Part shown: piece after piece, positions 25,956 through 33,516 of the stretch | How positions within the stretch are numbered: position 1 is the stretch's first letter | Layout: each line of letters opens with the position of its first letter | Assembly (NCBI GenBank): GCA_036130055.1 | Contig: JAYYOR010000011.1 | Coordinates: forward strand, 1 to 64,000 | Source of the DNA: TMED69 sp036130055 | Lineage (GTDB): Bacteria > Pseudomonadota > Gammaproteobacteria > Ga0077536 | Direction of reading: 5' to 3' | Length of the DNA stretch: 64,000 nucleotides | The notes under the pieces: generated by a model | What the model was told of the DNA's origin: nothing | What the model saw: the letters and a program-made list of their open reading frames with translations, nothing else | Database searches by the model: none | Translations under genes and position numbers: made by a program

Positions 25956-26611
25956 GGATCGAATTTGTAAAATGTCATGCGAAGGATGCGCTAGGATATA
26001 CTACCTTGAGCGATATTAATCTAACACTTCGATCAGGGTCCTTAAACATAATCTCGGGGGATGATAAATCGGGAAGAGATTATCTGCTATATTTAGTCTA
26101 TGGAATAGTTAAATGTTCGGAAGGTTCAATTTTCATTGATGAACGATCCTTAACGAAATTCAATAATAAAGAACTCAAAGCGCACCAAGAAAACATCCTA
26201 TTCCTAGCAAAAAACCCAGAACTCTTAAAACGCTTAAATGTTTTTCAAAACATAGCCTTACCGCTGAGAATAAGGGGACTACAGAGCTCTGAAATTAATA
26301 AGAGAGTGGGAAATGCTTTAAAGCTACTTGAAATACGGCATCTTGAGTACGCAAGCCCAAGAAATTTGTCCGCCGGAATCTTACAGAAAATTTGCATAGC
26401 GAGATGCGTTGCTTTAAAGCCAAAAGCAATTTTAGCTAATGATCTTTTTTTTCATTTGAATCCAAAAGAAAGAGATGCAACAAGTGAGCTGTTATTGACG
26501 TTGAGTGAGGGCGGCACTACTATTGTGATCGCTACGGACATTACAAGGATATTTAGAATAGAAAATGCAAGGTACCTAACATTATGGCGGGGAGAGCTGT
26601 CCTCAGACTAA
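25952..26611 (+). CDS. ftsE: FtsE-like ABC protein with all ATPase motifs lost
   Basis: 219 residues, the normal FtsE length, at the FtsE locus (ATGA overlap with ftsY, ftsX next). Alignment by eye with E. coli FtsE is clear along its length, but catalytic motifs are gone. Walker A (GHSGAGKST in E. coli) is GDDKSGRDY at residues 36-44. The Q-loop Gln is replaced at ~87. The signature LSGGE is LSAGI (139-143). Walker B ADEPT is ANDLF (162-166). The H-loop ATHDI is ATDI (194-197). It should not hydrolyse ATP. The frame is still open, so either decay is recent or the protein has a structural role. Confidence 0.85.
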   Translation: MRIEFVKCHAKDALGYTTLSDINLTLRSGSLNIISGDDKSGRDYLLYLVYGIVKCSEGSIFIDERSLTKFNNKELKAHQENILFLAKNPELLKRLNVFQNIALPLRIRGLQSSEINKRVGNALKLLEIRHLEYASPRNLSAGILQKICIARCVALKPKAILANDLFFHLNPKERDATSELLLTLSEGGTTIVIATDITRIFRIENARYLTLWRGELSSD

Positions 26612-26626
26612 GGATGTGTTTTAGCT

Positions 26627-27415
26627 ATGCGGGGAAATGTTTTAAAATATTTAAAAGTACGCCAGCTCATAATCGAAACGTCTTTTTACTTACTTAAAAA
26701 GCGAAAGTTAGGAAATTTTATATCCATTTCAACAGTTTTTTGCATTATTATAGCCCCTTCCACCCTAGTTTTGATTTCAAGCGGATTTAAGGAATACATT
26801 GTCTCTGAGACTCGACCATATAGTTACCTGATCTTAAAACAAGGAACCACGCAATATGAAATAGCGGAATTTATCGAACATTTAAAGTATTTAAAAAATA
26901 TAGAGTCAAAGATCATTACACCCAAAGAAACAAAAGAACGATTTTATCAATCTATAGGGCTCGAGAGCCTCGAGAGTGCCGTTGAATTCCCTTATTCAGT
27001 CGAAATTGTCTACTCGAAAAAAACAGAACTGGCGAAATTTAAAAAAGACCATGACTTTGTGAAGAGGCATAAGCTAGTTCAGAGCTCAGAGTCAAACGAA
27101 CAATTTATTTTAACAGCAAGGTTACTTGAAAAAAGCTTGTTTGGATTTTTGTACATTACCTGTGTGATAACGATAATTTTTTGCTTTCTAGTTTCGTACG
27201 TTTCGTCAAAAAGCATGCTCCTATTATACAACGATGAAATTAAAGGACTCATGCTCTGCGGGCTAGGCAAAAATTTTGTTAGGCAACCCATTATATTTTG
27301 CGGCTTACTAAACGGTGCTATTTTGGCGACGTTTTTGTACACGACGGCTATCATTCTCACGGAAAAATCGAGCGAATTGATTCTAGAGTATATAAGCTTT
27401 TATAAGTTTAATTGA
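26627..27415 (+). CDS. ftsX: FtsX division protein, truncated by an in-frame stop
   Basis: 262 residues up to a TGA at 27413-27415. FtsX normally has four membrane helices with a periplasmic domain after the first. Here helix 1 (~31-53), the periplasmic region, helix 2 (~170-195) and helix 3 (~220-245) are present, and the frame stops before helix 4. The same frame continues after the stop and encodes a convincing fourth helix (see the next entry), giving a total of about 302 residues, the normal FtsX size. So the stop is a nonsense change, a sequence error, or a read-through site. Confidence 0.85.
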   Translation: MRGNVLKYLKVRQLIIETSFYLLKKRKLGNFISISTVFCIIIAPSTLVLISSGFKEYIVSETRPYSYLILKQGTTQYEIAEFIEHLKYLKNIESKIITPKETKERFYQSIGLESLESAVEFPYSVEIVYSKKTELAKFKKDHDFVKRHKLVQSSESNEQFILTARLLEKSLFGFLYITCVITIIFCFLVSYVSSKSMLLLYNDEIKGLMLCGLGKNFVRQPIIFCGLLNGAILATFLYTTAIILTEKSSELILEYISFYKFN

Positions 27416-27535
27416 AATGGTTTAGAGAGTTATGTTAATGAATTATTATCATTAATTACTCTAACACTTTGTTCATATACGCTTGGCGCAATAGCCGCCG
27501 CACGTCAAATTAAAATCGAAGTATTGATAGAATGA
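27416..27535 (+). pseudogene. Detached C-terminal end of ftsX (membrane helix 4)
   Basis: Directly after the TGA the same reading frame runs for 39 codons to a second TGA at 27533-27535. It contains LITLTLCSYTLGAIAAARQ, the hydrophobic helix plus small-residue/Arg pattern that ends FtsX proteins. No start codon with a ribosome site precedes it, so it is probably only made by read-through. Confidence 0.75.
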
Positions 27536-27564
27536 TCTAAAAACATTCATTTTACGAAAAAATA

Positions 27565-27591
27565 GTAGCACTCTTTCAATTAGAGTGCTAA
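27565..27591. promoter_or_regulatory. CIRCE element 1 (HrcA operator) upstream of rpoH
   Basis: Arms GTAGCACTC (27565-27573) and GAGTGCTAA (27583-27591) separated by exactly 9 bases. The consensus is TTAGCACTC-N9-GAGTGCTAA, so only the first base differs. This is the operator of the heat-shock repressor HrcA. No hrcA or groE gene is in the window. Confidence 0.88.
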
Positions 27592-27593
27592 TA

Positions 27594-27619
27594 TTAGCAC
27601 TCATTAGTTGGAGTGCCAA
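27594..27619. promoter_or_regulatory. CIRCE element 2, tandem to element 1
   Basis: Arms TTAGCACTC (27594-27602) and GAGTGCCAA (27611-27619) with an 8-base spacer. Two bases separate it from element 1, so the inner arms form the 20-base perfect palindrome GAGTGCTAATATTAGCACTC (27583-27602). It ends 23 bases before the chosen rpoH start. Confidence 0.75.
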
Positions 27620-27642
27620 GTCTAATGGTAAAAGGAAATATA

Positions 27643-28494
27643 GTGAATAACAATACAGTTAACATGCCATCTCTTTCAGTGGGATGCCTAGAATCTTACT
27701 ATAGATTTATAAATAGGATTCCAATTCTATCGGAAAGGGAAGAAAGAAATCTTGCAATTGATTTTAGAACTAACGGTAATTTAGATTCCGCTAGACAACT
27801 TATTGTTAGCCATTTGCGCCTCGTATCAAGCGTAGCGAGAAAGTATCGAGGCTATGGGCTTCAGGAAAGCGACTTGATACAAGAGGGAAACATAGGGCTT
27901 ATGAAAGCGGTAAAACGGTTCGACCCCGAAAAAGGAGTAAGATTGGTTACTTTCGCCATGCATTGGATTAAAGCCGAAATTCATGAGTTCATCTTAAAAA
28001 ATTGGCGAATTGTAAAAATAGCTACCACGAAAGCACAAAGAAAGTTATTTTTCAAACTTAGGAGCCTGAGACAATCTGATGCTACCCTAAAAGAAAATGA
28101 TATAGATTTCATCTCCGAGACATTAGAGGTAAAAAAGAAAGATGTCATCAAAATGGAGGAAGTATTCAGTGCACCTGATAAATCTGTTGACACTCTCCCT
28201 CATACTTCTGAAGAGTCCAAAAAGCCTACACCACAACTTACCGATTCGAATGACCCTCTTCTCATTCTGCAAAACTTAGAATTTAATAAATTTAAAAAAG
28301 ATAAGTTAATTAAGGCACTCTGGAAATTGGAGAAGAGAGATCGCTACATAATAGTAAAAAGATGGTTATCCAACGAGAAGAATACTTTAAATTCGCTAGG
28401 TAATAAATTTAATATTTCTAGTGAGAGAGTTCGCCAACTTGAAAAATTAGCTTTGGATAAACTGAAAATTTATTTAACTTCTTCTCTTTCTTAA
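27643..28494 (+). CDS. rpoH: RNA polymerase heat-shock sigma factor RpoH (sigma-32)
   Basis: 283 residues. Region 2 is very clear (DLIQEGNIGLMKAVKRFDP, MHWIKAEIHEFILKNWRIVK), followed by the RpoH box QRKLFFKLR. Region 4 is a helix-turn-helix (LGNKFNISSERVRQLEKLAL). GTG 27643 is taken as start because AAAGGA sits six bases upstream and the length then matches E. coli RpoH (284). In-frame GTG 27613 and ATG 27625 would put the coding region inside the CIRCE element. It directs heat-shock gene transcription; the upstream CIRCE pair suggests repression by HrcA. No separate sigma-32 promoter was recognised. Confidence 0.95.
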   Translation: MNNNTVNMPSLSVGCLESYYRFINRIPILSEREERNLAIDFRTNGNLDSARQLIVSHLRLVSSVARKYRGYGLQESDLIQEGNIGLMKAVKRFDPEKGVRLVTFAMHWIKAEIHEFILKNWRIVKIATTKAQRKLFFKLRSLRQSDATLKENDIDFISETLEVKKKDVIKMEEVFSAPDKSVDTLPHTSEESKKPTPQLTDSNDPLLILQNLEFNKFKKDKLIKALWKLEKRDRYIIVKRWLSNEKNTLNSLGNKFNISSERVRQLEKLALDKLKIYLTSSLS

Positions 28495-28499
28495 AGTGT

Positions 28500-29396
28500 T
28501 TAGATTATAAATCTGTCTAATAGTAAAAGAATAAATAAAGCGGTAAGATAGATAATAGAATATCTGAAAGTTGACATTGCTAATTCATTCGATGGTTTAA
28601 ATTTTAGCGTGACTACAAGGTATAAAAAATATCCATTTAAAGCAACTGCACCAATTAAATAAACCCACCCAGACATACGTACAGCAAAAGGAAGGAGTGA
28701 TACTCCAAATAATAATATTGTATATAAAAGAATTTGCTTAAGTGTGTAATCCACCCCATGAGTGATAGGAAGCATAGGTATATTAGCCTTTTTATATTCA
28801 TTTCTTCTAGCGATTGCTAGAGCCCAGAAATGAGGGGGAGTCCAAGCAAAGATAATTAGAAACAAGATTAATGAATTCGGGTCTATGTAACCCGTTATTG
28901 CTGTCCAACCTAAGACAGGAGGCGCGGCTCCCGCGGCTCCTCCTATTACTATATTTTGAGGCGTAGCATGTTTTAAAAAGATAGTGTACACAACCGCATA
29001 GCCGACTAGCGAGCAAAATGTCAAAATAGCGGTTAATGGGTTCACCGACAAAAATAAAATGGCCGAACCAGCTCCGCATAACGAAAACGCAAAAAGTAAG
29101 GCAACTCCCTTCGTCAACTCACCTCTCGCTAAGGGTCTTTGGCTTGTTCGGTCCATCAGAGCGTCAATCCTGTACTCCGCTACGTGGTTGAAGGCAGCCG
29201 CTGACGCGGCATTTAAAAAAATGCCAACAGTTGCGAAAAGGACTGTTGATATTTCTATTAACGAACGAGGGGCCAGAAACATTCCAACAACAGCAGTGAG
29301 CACAATCAACAGGACAACTCTAATTTTACATAATTCTAGTAAGTCTCTAGCCAAGCCTACTTTATTAATTCCAATCACATTAGCAAACATTTTCAA
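28500..29396 (-). CDS. ctaB: Protoheme IX farnesyltransferase (heme O synthase)
   Basis: 298 residues, UbiA-family membrane prenyltransferase. The first Asp-rich motif reads NHVAEYRIDALMDRTSQRP, with about eight further hydrophobic helices. It adds the farnesyl tail to heme b, giving heme O, the precursor of heme A made by the upstream ctaA product. Overlaps ctaA by 17 bases; last gene of the oxidase assembly run and convergent with rpoH. Confidence 0.94.
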   Translation of the reverse strand: MKMFANVIGINKVGLARDLLELCKIRVVLLIVLTAVVGMFLAPRSLIEISTVLFATVGIFLNAASAAAFNHVAEYRIDALMDRTSQRPLARGELTKGVALLFAFSLCGAGSAILFLSVNPLTAILTFCSLVGYAVVYTIFLKHATPQNIVIGGAAGAAPPVLGWTAITGYIDPNSLILFLIIFAWTPPHFWALAIARRNEYKKANIPMLPITHGVDYTLKQILLYTILLFGVSLLPFAVRMSGWVYLIGAVALNGYFLYLVVTLKFKPSNELAMSTFRYSIIYLTALFILLLLDRFII

Positions 29397-30378
29397 CGCT
29401 CTCTTTGGTATCTGCTTTTATTGTCATGAAAAACATTGTCAACAGTCCTAGAACCAACAAAGCAGCAACTCCATTATGCGCGACTGCAATATAAATAGGC
29501 AGATTAGCCAACACGTTTGTCACCCCCAGCAGAACTTGAGCTATTAGAATCCCACAAACAATAGATGCCATTATCTTAAGTTTTTTATCACAAGCTATCA
29601 AAGTATAGACCACTAGACCAACGATAGCTATTGCTGTCACTATCGCCCACACCCTATGAGTAAAATGTATAGTAGTTCTAGCTATAGAATCTAACACGCC
29701 ATATTCAAAATTCTGACCAATCCCCCTCCACAATGTAAAGGCCTGCTTAAAGTCTAAATTGGGAATTAGTACTCCCTGGCAATTTGGTAGATCAGTGCAT
29801 GCAAGAGCTGCATAGTTGGTACTTGTCCAACCCCCTAAAAAAATTTGAATAGATAATATAATTAAACAAAAAATAATGAACGGTCGATAAAACGCTGGTA
29901 AAGATACCGTTTTCACAGGGCTAAACCTATTTCGTAAAAACGACCACCAGAGAAGGCTCAATGTTACAAATCCACCAATAAGATGGCCAGTTACGATAAG
30001 AGGCTTTAACAGCAAGGTAACCGTCAATAGACCCAAAAACGCTTGAAACATAATCATGGGCAGCAACATTGTTTCAGCTGAAAAAAATTTTCTACTATGT
30101 CCATTTATCCAATAACAGCTAAACAGGACTAAAATACCAAAACCAAGAAGGCCCGCTAAATATCGATGGACCATTTCTCGATAAGCTTTACCATAATCCA
30201 TACCTGGAGCAAAATTAAAATTAGGACTATTTAAATCACTTACCACCAACTTGCCATAACAACCTGGCCAATCAGGGCAACCCAATCCGGCGTCTGTTAG
30301 CCGTACGTAAGCACCGTAAAGAATTACAATAAAAGCAAGTCCGACAAGTGATAATCTTCCAAGTGCTCCTTGTGTCAT
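29380..30378 (-). CDS. ctaA: Heme A synthase (CtaA/COX15)
   Basis: 332 residues, eight hydrophobic segments. Characteristic features are GAYVRLTDAGLGCPDWPGCYG near the N-terminus, with its conserved Cys pair in CPDWPGC, the MVHRY heme-ligand His, a second CTDLPNCQG loop, and THRVWAI/VAHNGVAALL with later histidines. It oxidises heme O to heme A. It overlaps the upstream Sco-like gene by four bases. Confidence 0.93.
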   Translation of the reverse strand: MTQGALGRLSLVGLAFIVILYGAYVRLTDAGLGCPDWPGCYGKLVVSDLNSPNFNFAPGMDYGKAYREMVHRYLAGLLGFGILVLFSCYWINGHSRKFFSAETMLLPMIMFQAFLGLLTVTLLLKPLIVTGHLIGGFVTLSLLWWSFLRNRFSPVKTVSLPAFYRPFIIFCLIILSIQIFLGGWTSTNYAALACTDLPNCQGVLIPNLDFKQAFTLWRGIGQNFEYGVLDSIARTTIHFTHRVWAIVTAIAIVGLVVYTLIACDKKLKIMASIVCGILIAQVLLGVTNVLANLPIYIAVAHNGVAALLVLGLLTMFFMTIKADTKESVENVC

Positions 30379-30962
30379 CTTATTCTTGAGCCTCGCAATA
30401 ATTTTGAAATGTCTTTTTTAAATCCATTAAGGTCTAGTTCTGGATAATAGAGCATCATATATCCACGCCAATCAATTAAAACTACACCGTTATCAAGAGT
30501 TTGGCCTTCTTTGATATCGATTCGATTGTCTAAGACTTTAATTAATTCTTTAACTTCGCTAATGCCGCCTACTAAAGCAACTAACTCACCTAATTCTCGC
30601 GATGTACTCATCTGTGAGGAGAATAATCCGACCTTAAATCGATCATAATCTTTGCCGAGAACTTTTTTGATACTTTGCAGAGCGGTTACCCTCTCACGGC
30701 ATACTTTTTCACAAGAACCCACGTTAAAGTATAAACCTAGCCACTCACTAGGAAGCAATCCATTTTCGGCTAGTGGGCGCAACTTCTCATTCGAGCTGAG
30801 ATCAAACGGAGGCTCGATTGAAATTCCATACTTTTCAGTCGGCAATGCCCTAGCTAGCCCTGAATCGATCATTATTTTAGCCAAAAGTATTGGTAATACG
30901 AATACTGCGACCAACAAAAATAGCATTAGCCGTTTGTTTTTTTTTTGTTTAATTTGAGTCAT
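30375..30962 (-). CDS. Membrane-anchored Sco-like thioredoxin-fold protein
   Basis: 195 residues: one N-terminal membrane helix (~12-33) and a periplasmic thioredoxin-like domain. A CxxxC pair is present (GSCEKVCRERV), the position of the copper-binding cysteines in Sco/SenC proteins, but the protein contains no histidine at all, so the third copper ligand of true Sco is missing. The same slot in the Pseudomonas oxidase cluster carries a comparable uncharacterised protein (PA0111). It is probably an oxidase assembly or thiol-redox factor. It overlaps the SURF1 gene by 14 bases. Confidence 0.72.
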   Translation of the reverse strand: MTQIKQKKNKRLMLFLLVAVFVLPILLAKIMIDSGLARALPTEKYGISIEPPFDLSSNEKLRPLAENGLLPSEWLGLYFNVGSCEKVCRERVTALQSIKKVLGKDYDRFKVGLFSSQMSTSRELGELVALVGGISEVKELIKVLDNRIDIKEGQTLDNGVVLIDWRGYMMLYYPELDLNGFKKDISKLLRGSRIR

Positions 30963-31668
30963 CGAAAAATTTTTTCTTTATATTTATTAATCCTATCGCA
31001 AAAAGGACGAATGCCATGCCGAACCATTGAGCAGCGTACGCAAAATGCTTGTGTTTCTTCGTTAAGTTTTCATGTTGCACCAAATAAGAATCTGGCTCGC
31101 CTTGCTTTAAGTATAATACCTCATTGATCAGCTTTGTTTTGATGATTTCTTCTATCTGTATACGATCAATTTTTTGGATTCTGATCTTATCTTTACCAAA
31201 TAATTCAAGCGCACTCTTGTCAAAGACACCGGATATCCCCGTAAACGGAGGTTTGTTTAAATAACCAATTATTTTTTTATTTTTATAGGAAGTAACAATG
31301 TTCGGAAGTAACGACCTGATTGGGGGGCCTTTTACCCATCCCCGAACCACAAGAACTGCTGCATCCCCGAAAACAAAAGGCGTAACAACCTGATATCCAA
31401 CTTGTTTTTTATAAATAGAATTATCTATAAAGATATTTGGCTCAATGAACTTCCCCGTGACATGAACCTTTTTCCAAGCCAATTCTCCGCCCTCGCTAAG
31501 GGTCTTAACTAGGGATTGAGAAACAATATTGTCTTTTTCGCCATAAGCCGCGAAGATTATTTCTTTTTGTTTTCCGCGCTCAATTTGCCAAAAACCCAAC
31601 TTAGCCAGTAAACTTACTCCAATCAAAAGAATAAAACCATAAAATACGAGAGATGTTGTCTTAGTCAT
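30949..31668 (-). CDS. SURF1 family cytochrome oxidase assembly protein
   Basis: 239 residues with an N-terminal and a C-terminal membrane helix flanking a periplasmic domain, the SURF1/Shy1 layout. Family patterns include GFWQIERGKQKE near the start, VRGWVKGP in the middle and HFAYAAQWFGMAFVLFAIG at the end. It helps insert heme A into subunit I. Positioned between coxC and the Sco-like gene, as in Pseudomonas. Confidence 0.93.
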   Translation of the reverse strand: MTKTTSLVFYGFILLIGVSLLAKLGFWQIERGKQKEIIFAAYGEKDNIVSQSLVKTLSEGGELAWKKVHVTGKFIEPNIFIDNSIYKKQVGYQVVTPFVFGDAAVLVVRGWVKGPPIRSLLPNIVTSYKNKKIIGYLNKPPFTGISGVFDKSALELFGKDKIRIQKIDRIQIEEIIKTKLINEVLYLKQGEPDSYLVQHENLTKKHKHFAYAAQWFGMAFVLFAIGLINIKKKFFDDSN

Positions 31669-31711
31669 AAAAAGTACCGGTATTTATTTTGAATTTTAAT
31701 GGAAAATTAAA

Positions 31712-31921
31712 TTGTCTATTTATAAAACAATAATAATCATAGTTTTTCTTGCAATAATTGGCGCACTATTTTTTGGATTCCGAAACCTGATAAGGGAGGG
31801 TGGTAAGCATAAGTCTACAAAAACCGTTAAAGCGTTAACTATTCGAGTTATACTATCTTTTACATTAATAGCAATAATTTCTATTTTTTACTTTCTAGAC
31901 TTGATAGGCCCGATGAGCTAA
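31712..31921 (+). CDS. Twin-transmembrane protein, DUF2909-like
   Basis: 69 residues with two hydrophobic helices (~4-26 and ~45-65) and a short positively charged loop (REGGKHKSTKTVKAL). This matches the small DUF2909 proteins found inside aa3 oxidase clusters. TTG 31712 is used, with GGAA about eight bases before it; an upstream ATG stops at once. It lies on the opposite strand to the surrounding cox genes, between SURF1 and coxC. Confidence 0.8.
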   Translation: MSIYKTIIIIVFLAIIGALFFGFRNLIREGGKHKSTKTVKALTIRVILSFTLIAIISIFYFLDLIGPMS

Positions 31922-31935
31922 TAGACCTTTTCCCT

Positions 31936-32823
31936 TCAAACCCAATAAACGAATATAAAAAGCCCAATCCAGACTACATCTACAAAATGCCAATACCATG
32001 CTACTGCTTCAAAAGCAAAATGATTTCTTGGCGTGAAATGGCCTTTGATAGCCCTAAATAAGATAACTGCTAACATGAGAGTTCCCATAGACACATGAAA
32101 TCCGTGGAAGCCTGTCAACATAAAAAAAGTGGCTCCGTAAATACCCGAATTTAAAGTTAAGCCGAGATCTCCGTAAGCATGCATGTACTCTTCTGCCTGC
32201 AAGATTACAAAAATAATTCCAAGCAAAACCGTAAGCGTTAAACCTATAATGAGCTGTTTTCTGTCTTCTTTAATTAAGCCCCAGTGTGCCCAAGTCACTG
32301 TACCCCCGCTAGTCAAAAGAATCATCGTATTCCAAAAAGGAACTCCCCAGGCCCCTATAGTTTCTTTGAACTGCGTAAAACCATAATCGGATGGTGGGGC
32401 CAACAAAGGCCACGACGCTTGGAAGTCAGGCCATAGAAACTCCTTCGTTGCCTCTCCCGAGCCCTCTCCACCAATCCAAGGAACGGAGTAAATTCTTGCA
32501 TAATAAAGAGCTCCAAAAAAGGCCGCAAAAAACATCACCTCAGAAAAAATAAACCATGACATGCCCATCCTAAAGCTCACGTCAACCTGGGAATTGTACA
32601 TACCGTTCTCGGATTCTTTTATAACAACACCAAACCAACCTATAAATACAATTAGGAGAAGTATGAATCCCAAGATTAAAATAGGAGAACCACTTGGCCC
32701 GAAATTAAAGGTTAAGGCAGCTCCAAGAAAAATAACGAAAAGGGCAATAGTTGAAATCAATGGCCACCACGAGCCCTCCGGCACGTAGTATTTGTTTGGA
32801 TCAGAAACACTTGACATATGCAC
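31936..32823 (-). CDS. coxC: Cytochrome c oxidase subunit III
   Basis: 295 residues and seven helices. Shows WPLISTIALF, FRMGMSWFIFSEVMFFAAFFGALYY (shared by the family), a long insert around residues 105-140, TGFHGFHVSMGTL and FEAVAWYWHFVDVVWIGLF at the end. It is part of an aa3-type proton-pumping oxidase. Four bases downstream of ctaG. Confidence 0.95.
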   Translation of the reverse strand: MHMSSVSDPNKYYVPEGSWWPLISTIALFVIFLGAALTFNFGPSGSPILILGFILLLIVFIGWFGVVIKESENGMYNSQVDVSFRMGMSWFIFSEVMFFAAFFGALYYARIYSVPWIGGEGSGEATKEFLWPDFQASWPLLAPPSDYGFTQFKETIGAWGVPFWNTMILLTSGGTVTWAHWGLIKEDRKQLIIGLTLTVLLGIIFVILQAEEYMHAYGDLGLTLNSGIYGATFFMLTGFHGFHVSMGTLMLAVILFRAIKGHFTPRNHFAFEAVAWYWHFVDVVWIGLFIFVYWV

Positions 32824-32827
32824 TCCT

Positions 32828-33382
32828 CTAAATTTTTTCTTCGGTCTTAAAAAAGGTATAAGACAACGTAACTACATCCACAGTATCTGGAATTTTTGCA
32901 TCGACGATAAATGCAACTGGCATTATTTTAGTTTGTTTAGGTCTGAGATTTTGAGCAACAAAACAAAAACAATCCGTTTTGTTGAAATAACGGGAAGCTA
33001 CAGAAGGTGCTACACTGGGAACAGCGCTTCCCGTGATACTGGTTTGGCTTAAATTTGTAGCTTCAAAATTTGTAAATGTCAGTTTCCCCGGTTTCACGTA
33101 AATCTCCCGTTCGAGCGCTTCAAATCTCCAAGGCAACCCGGTCGCAACATTTGTAACAAATTGAACCCTAACAATTCGGTCCTCTTCCGCTTGTTCCGCT
33201 AACATTGCTTTTTCTTCAGTAATTACGCCGGTTTTTCCGTTGAGGCCGGTCACCTCGCATAGTACGTCGTACAGAGGGGCAAGACTGAACCCGAAGCCAA
33301 ACATAATAAAAACCGCAATTGCAAGTTTGATAACCGTCCGGTTGATGTTTCGCCGTTCAGGTGTGTTCTTTTCCATAGACAT
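32828..33382 (-). CDS. ctaG: Cytochrome c oxidase assembly protein CtaG (COX11)
   Basis: 184 residues: one N-terminal helix ending FGFGFSLAPLYDVLCEVTG, then a periplasmic copper-binding domain with KTDCFCF. It delivers copper to the CuB site of subunit I. Its ATG follows the stop of the upstream 41-codon gene with no spacer, suggesting coupled translation. Confidence 0.94.
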   Translation of the reverse strand: MSMEKNTPERRNINRTVIKLAIAVFIMFGFGFSLAPLYDVLCEVTGLNGKTGVITEEKAMLAEQAEEDRIVRVQFVTNVATGLPWRFEALEREIYVKPGKLTFTNFEATNLSQTSITGSAVPSVAPSVASRYFNKTDCFCFVAQNLRPKQTKIMPVAFIVDAKIPDTVDVVTLSYTFFKTEEKI

Positions 33383-33508
33383 TTACAACCGAGATAACAC
33401 CGTGATGGCATAAACCATTAATACAACCATTGCTAGGACGCCAACTGTGACGTTGATTGCTCTTTTTTTTCCATCTGAACTGTTATTTTGGTCGGTTTTT
33501 TCCCTCAT
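33383..33508 (-). CDS. Small single-helix protein in the oxidase operon (41 aa)
   Basis: ATG at 33508, TAA at 33383-33385; too short for usual length filters. A charged, hydrophilic start (MREKTDQNNSSDGKKR) is followed by one hydrophobic helix (NVTVGVLAMVVLMVYAITVL). It fills the gap between coxA (8 bases upstream) and ctaG (zero bases downstream), which argues for a real gene. Small membrane proteins at this site occur in other proteobacterial oxidase operons; the function is unknown, possibly assembly. Confidence 0.75.
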   Translation of the reverse strand: MREKTDQNNSSDGKKRAINVTVGVLAMVVLMVYAITVLSRL

Positions 33509-33516
33509 TGTATTTT

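Noticed and set aside
25340..25978. 212-codon frame antisense to ftsY
   Set aside because: Shadow of ftsY codon usage; no ribosome site or domain, while ftsY carries clear GTPase motifs.
27524..27529. TTGATA as a -35 box for rpoH
   Set aside because: No acceptable -10 hexamer at 15-19 bases; not enough to call a promoter.
27583..27602. 20-base perfect palindrome as a transcription terminator for ftsX
   Set aside because: No T-run follows, and the arms are exact CIRCE half-sites, so an HrcA operator explains it better.
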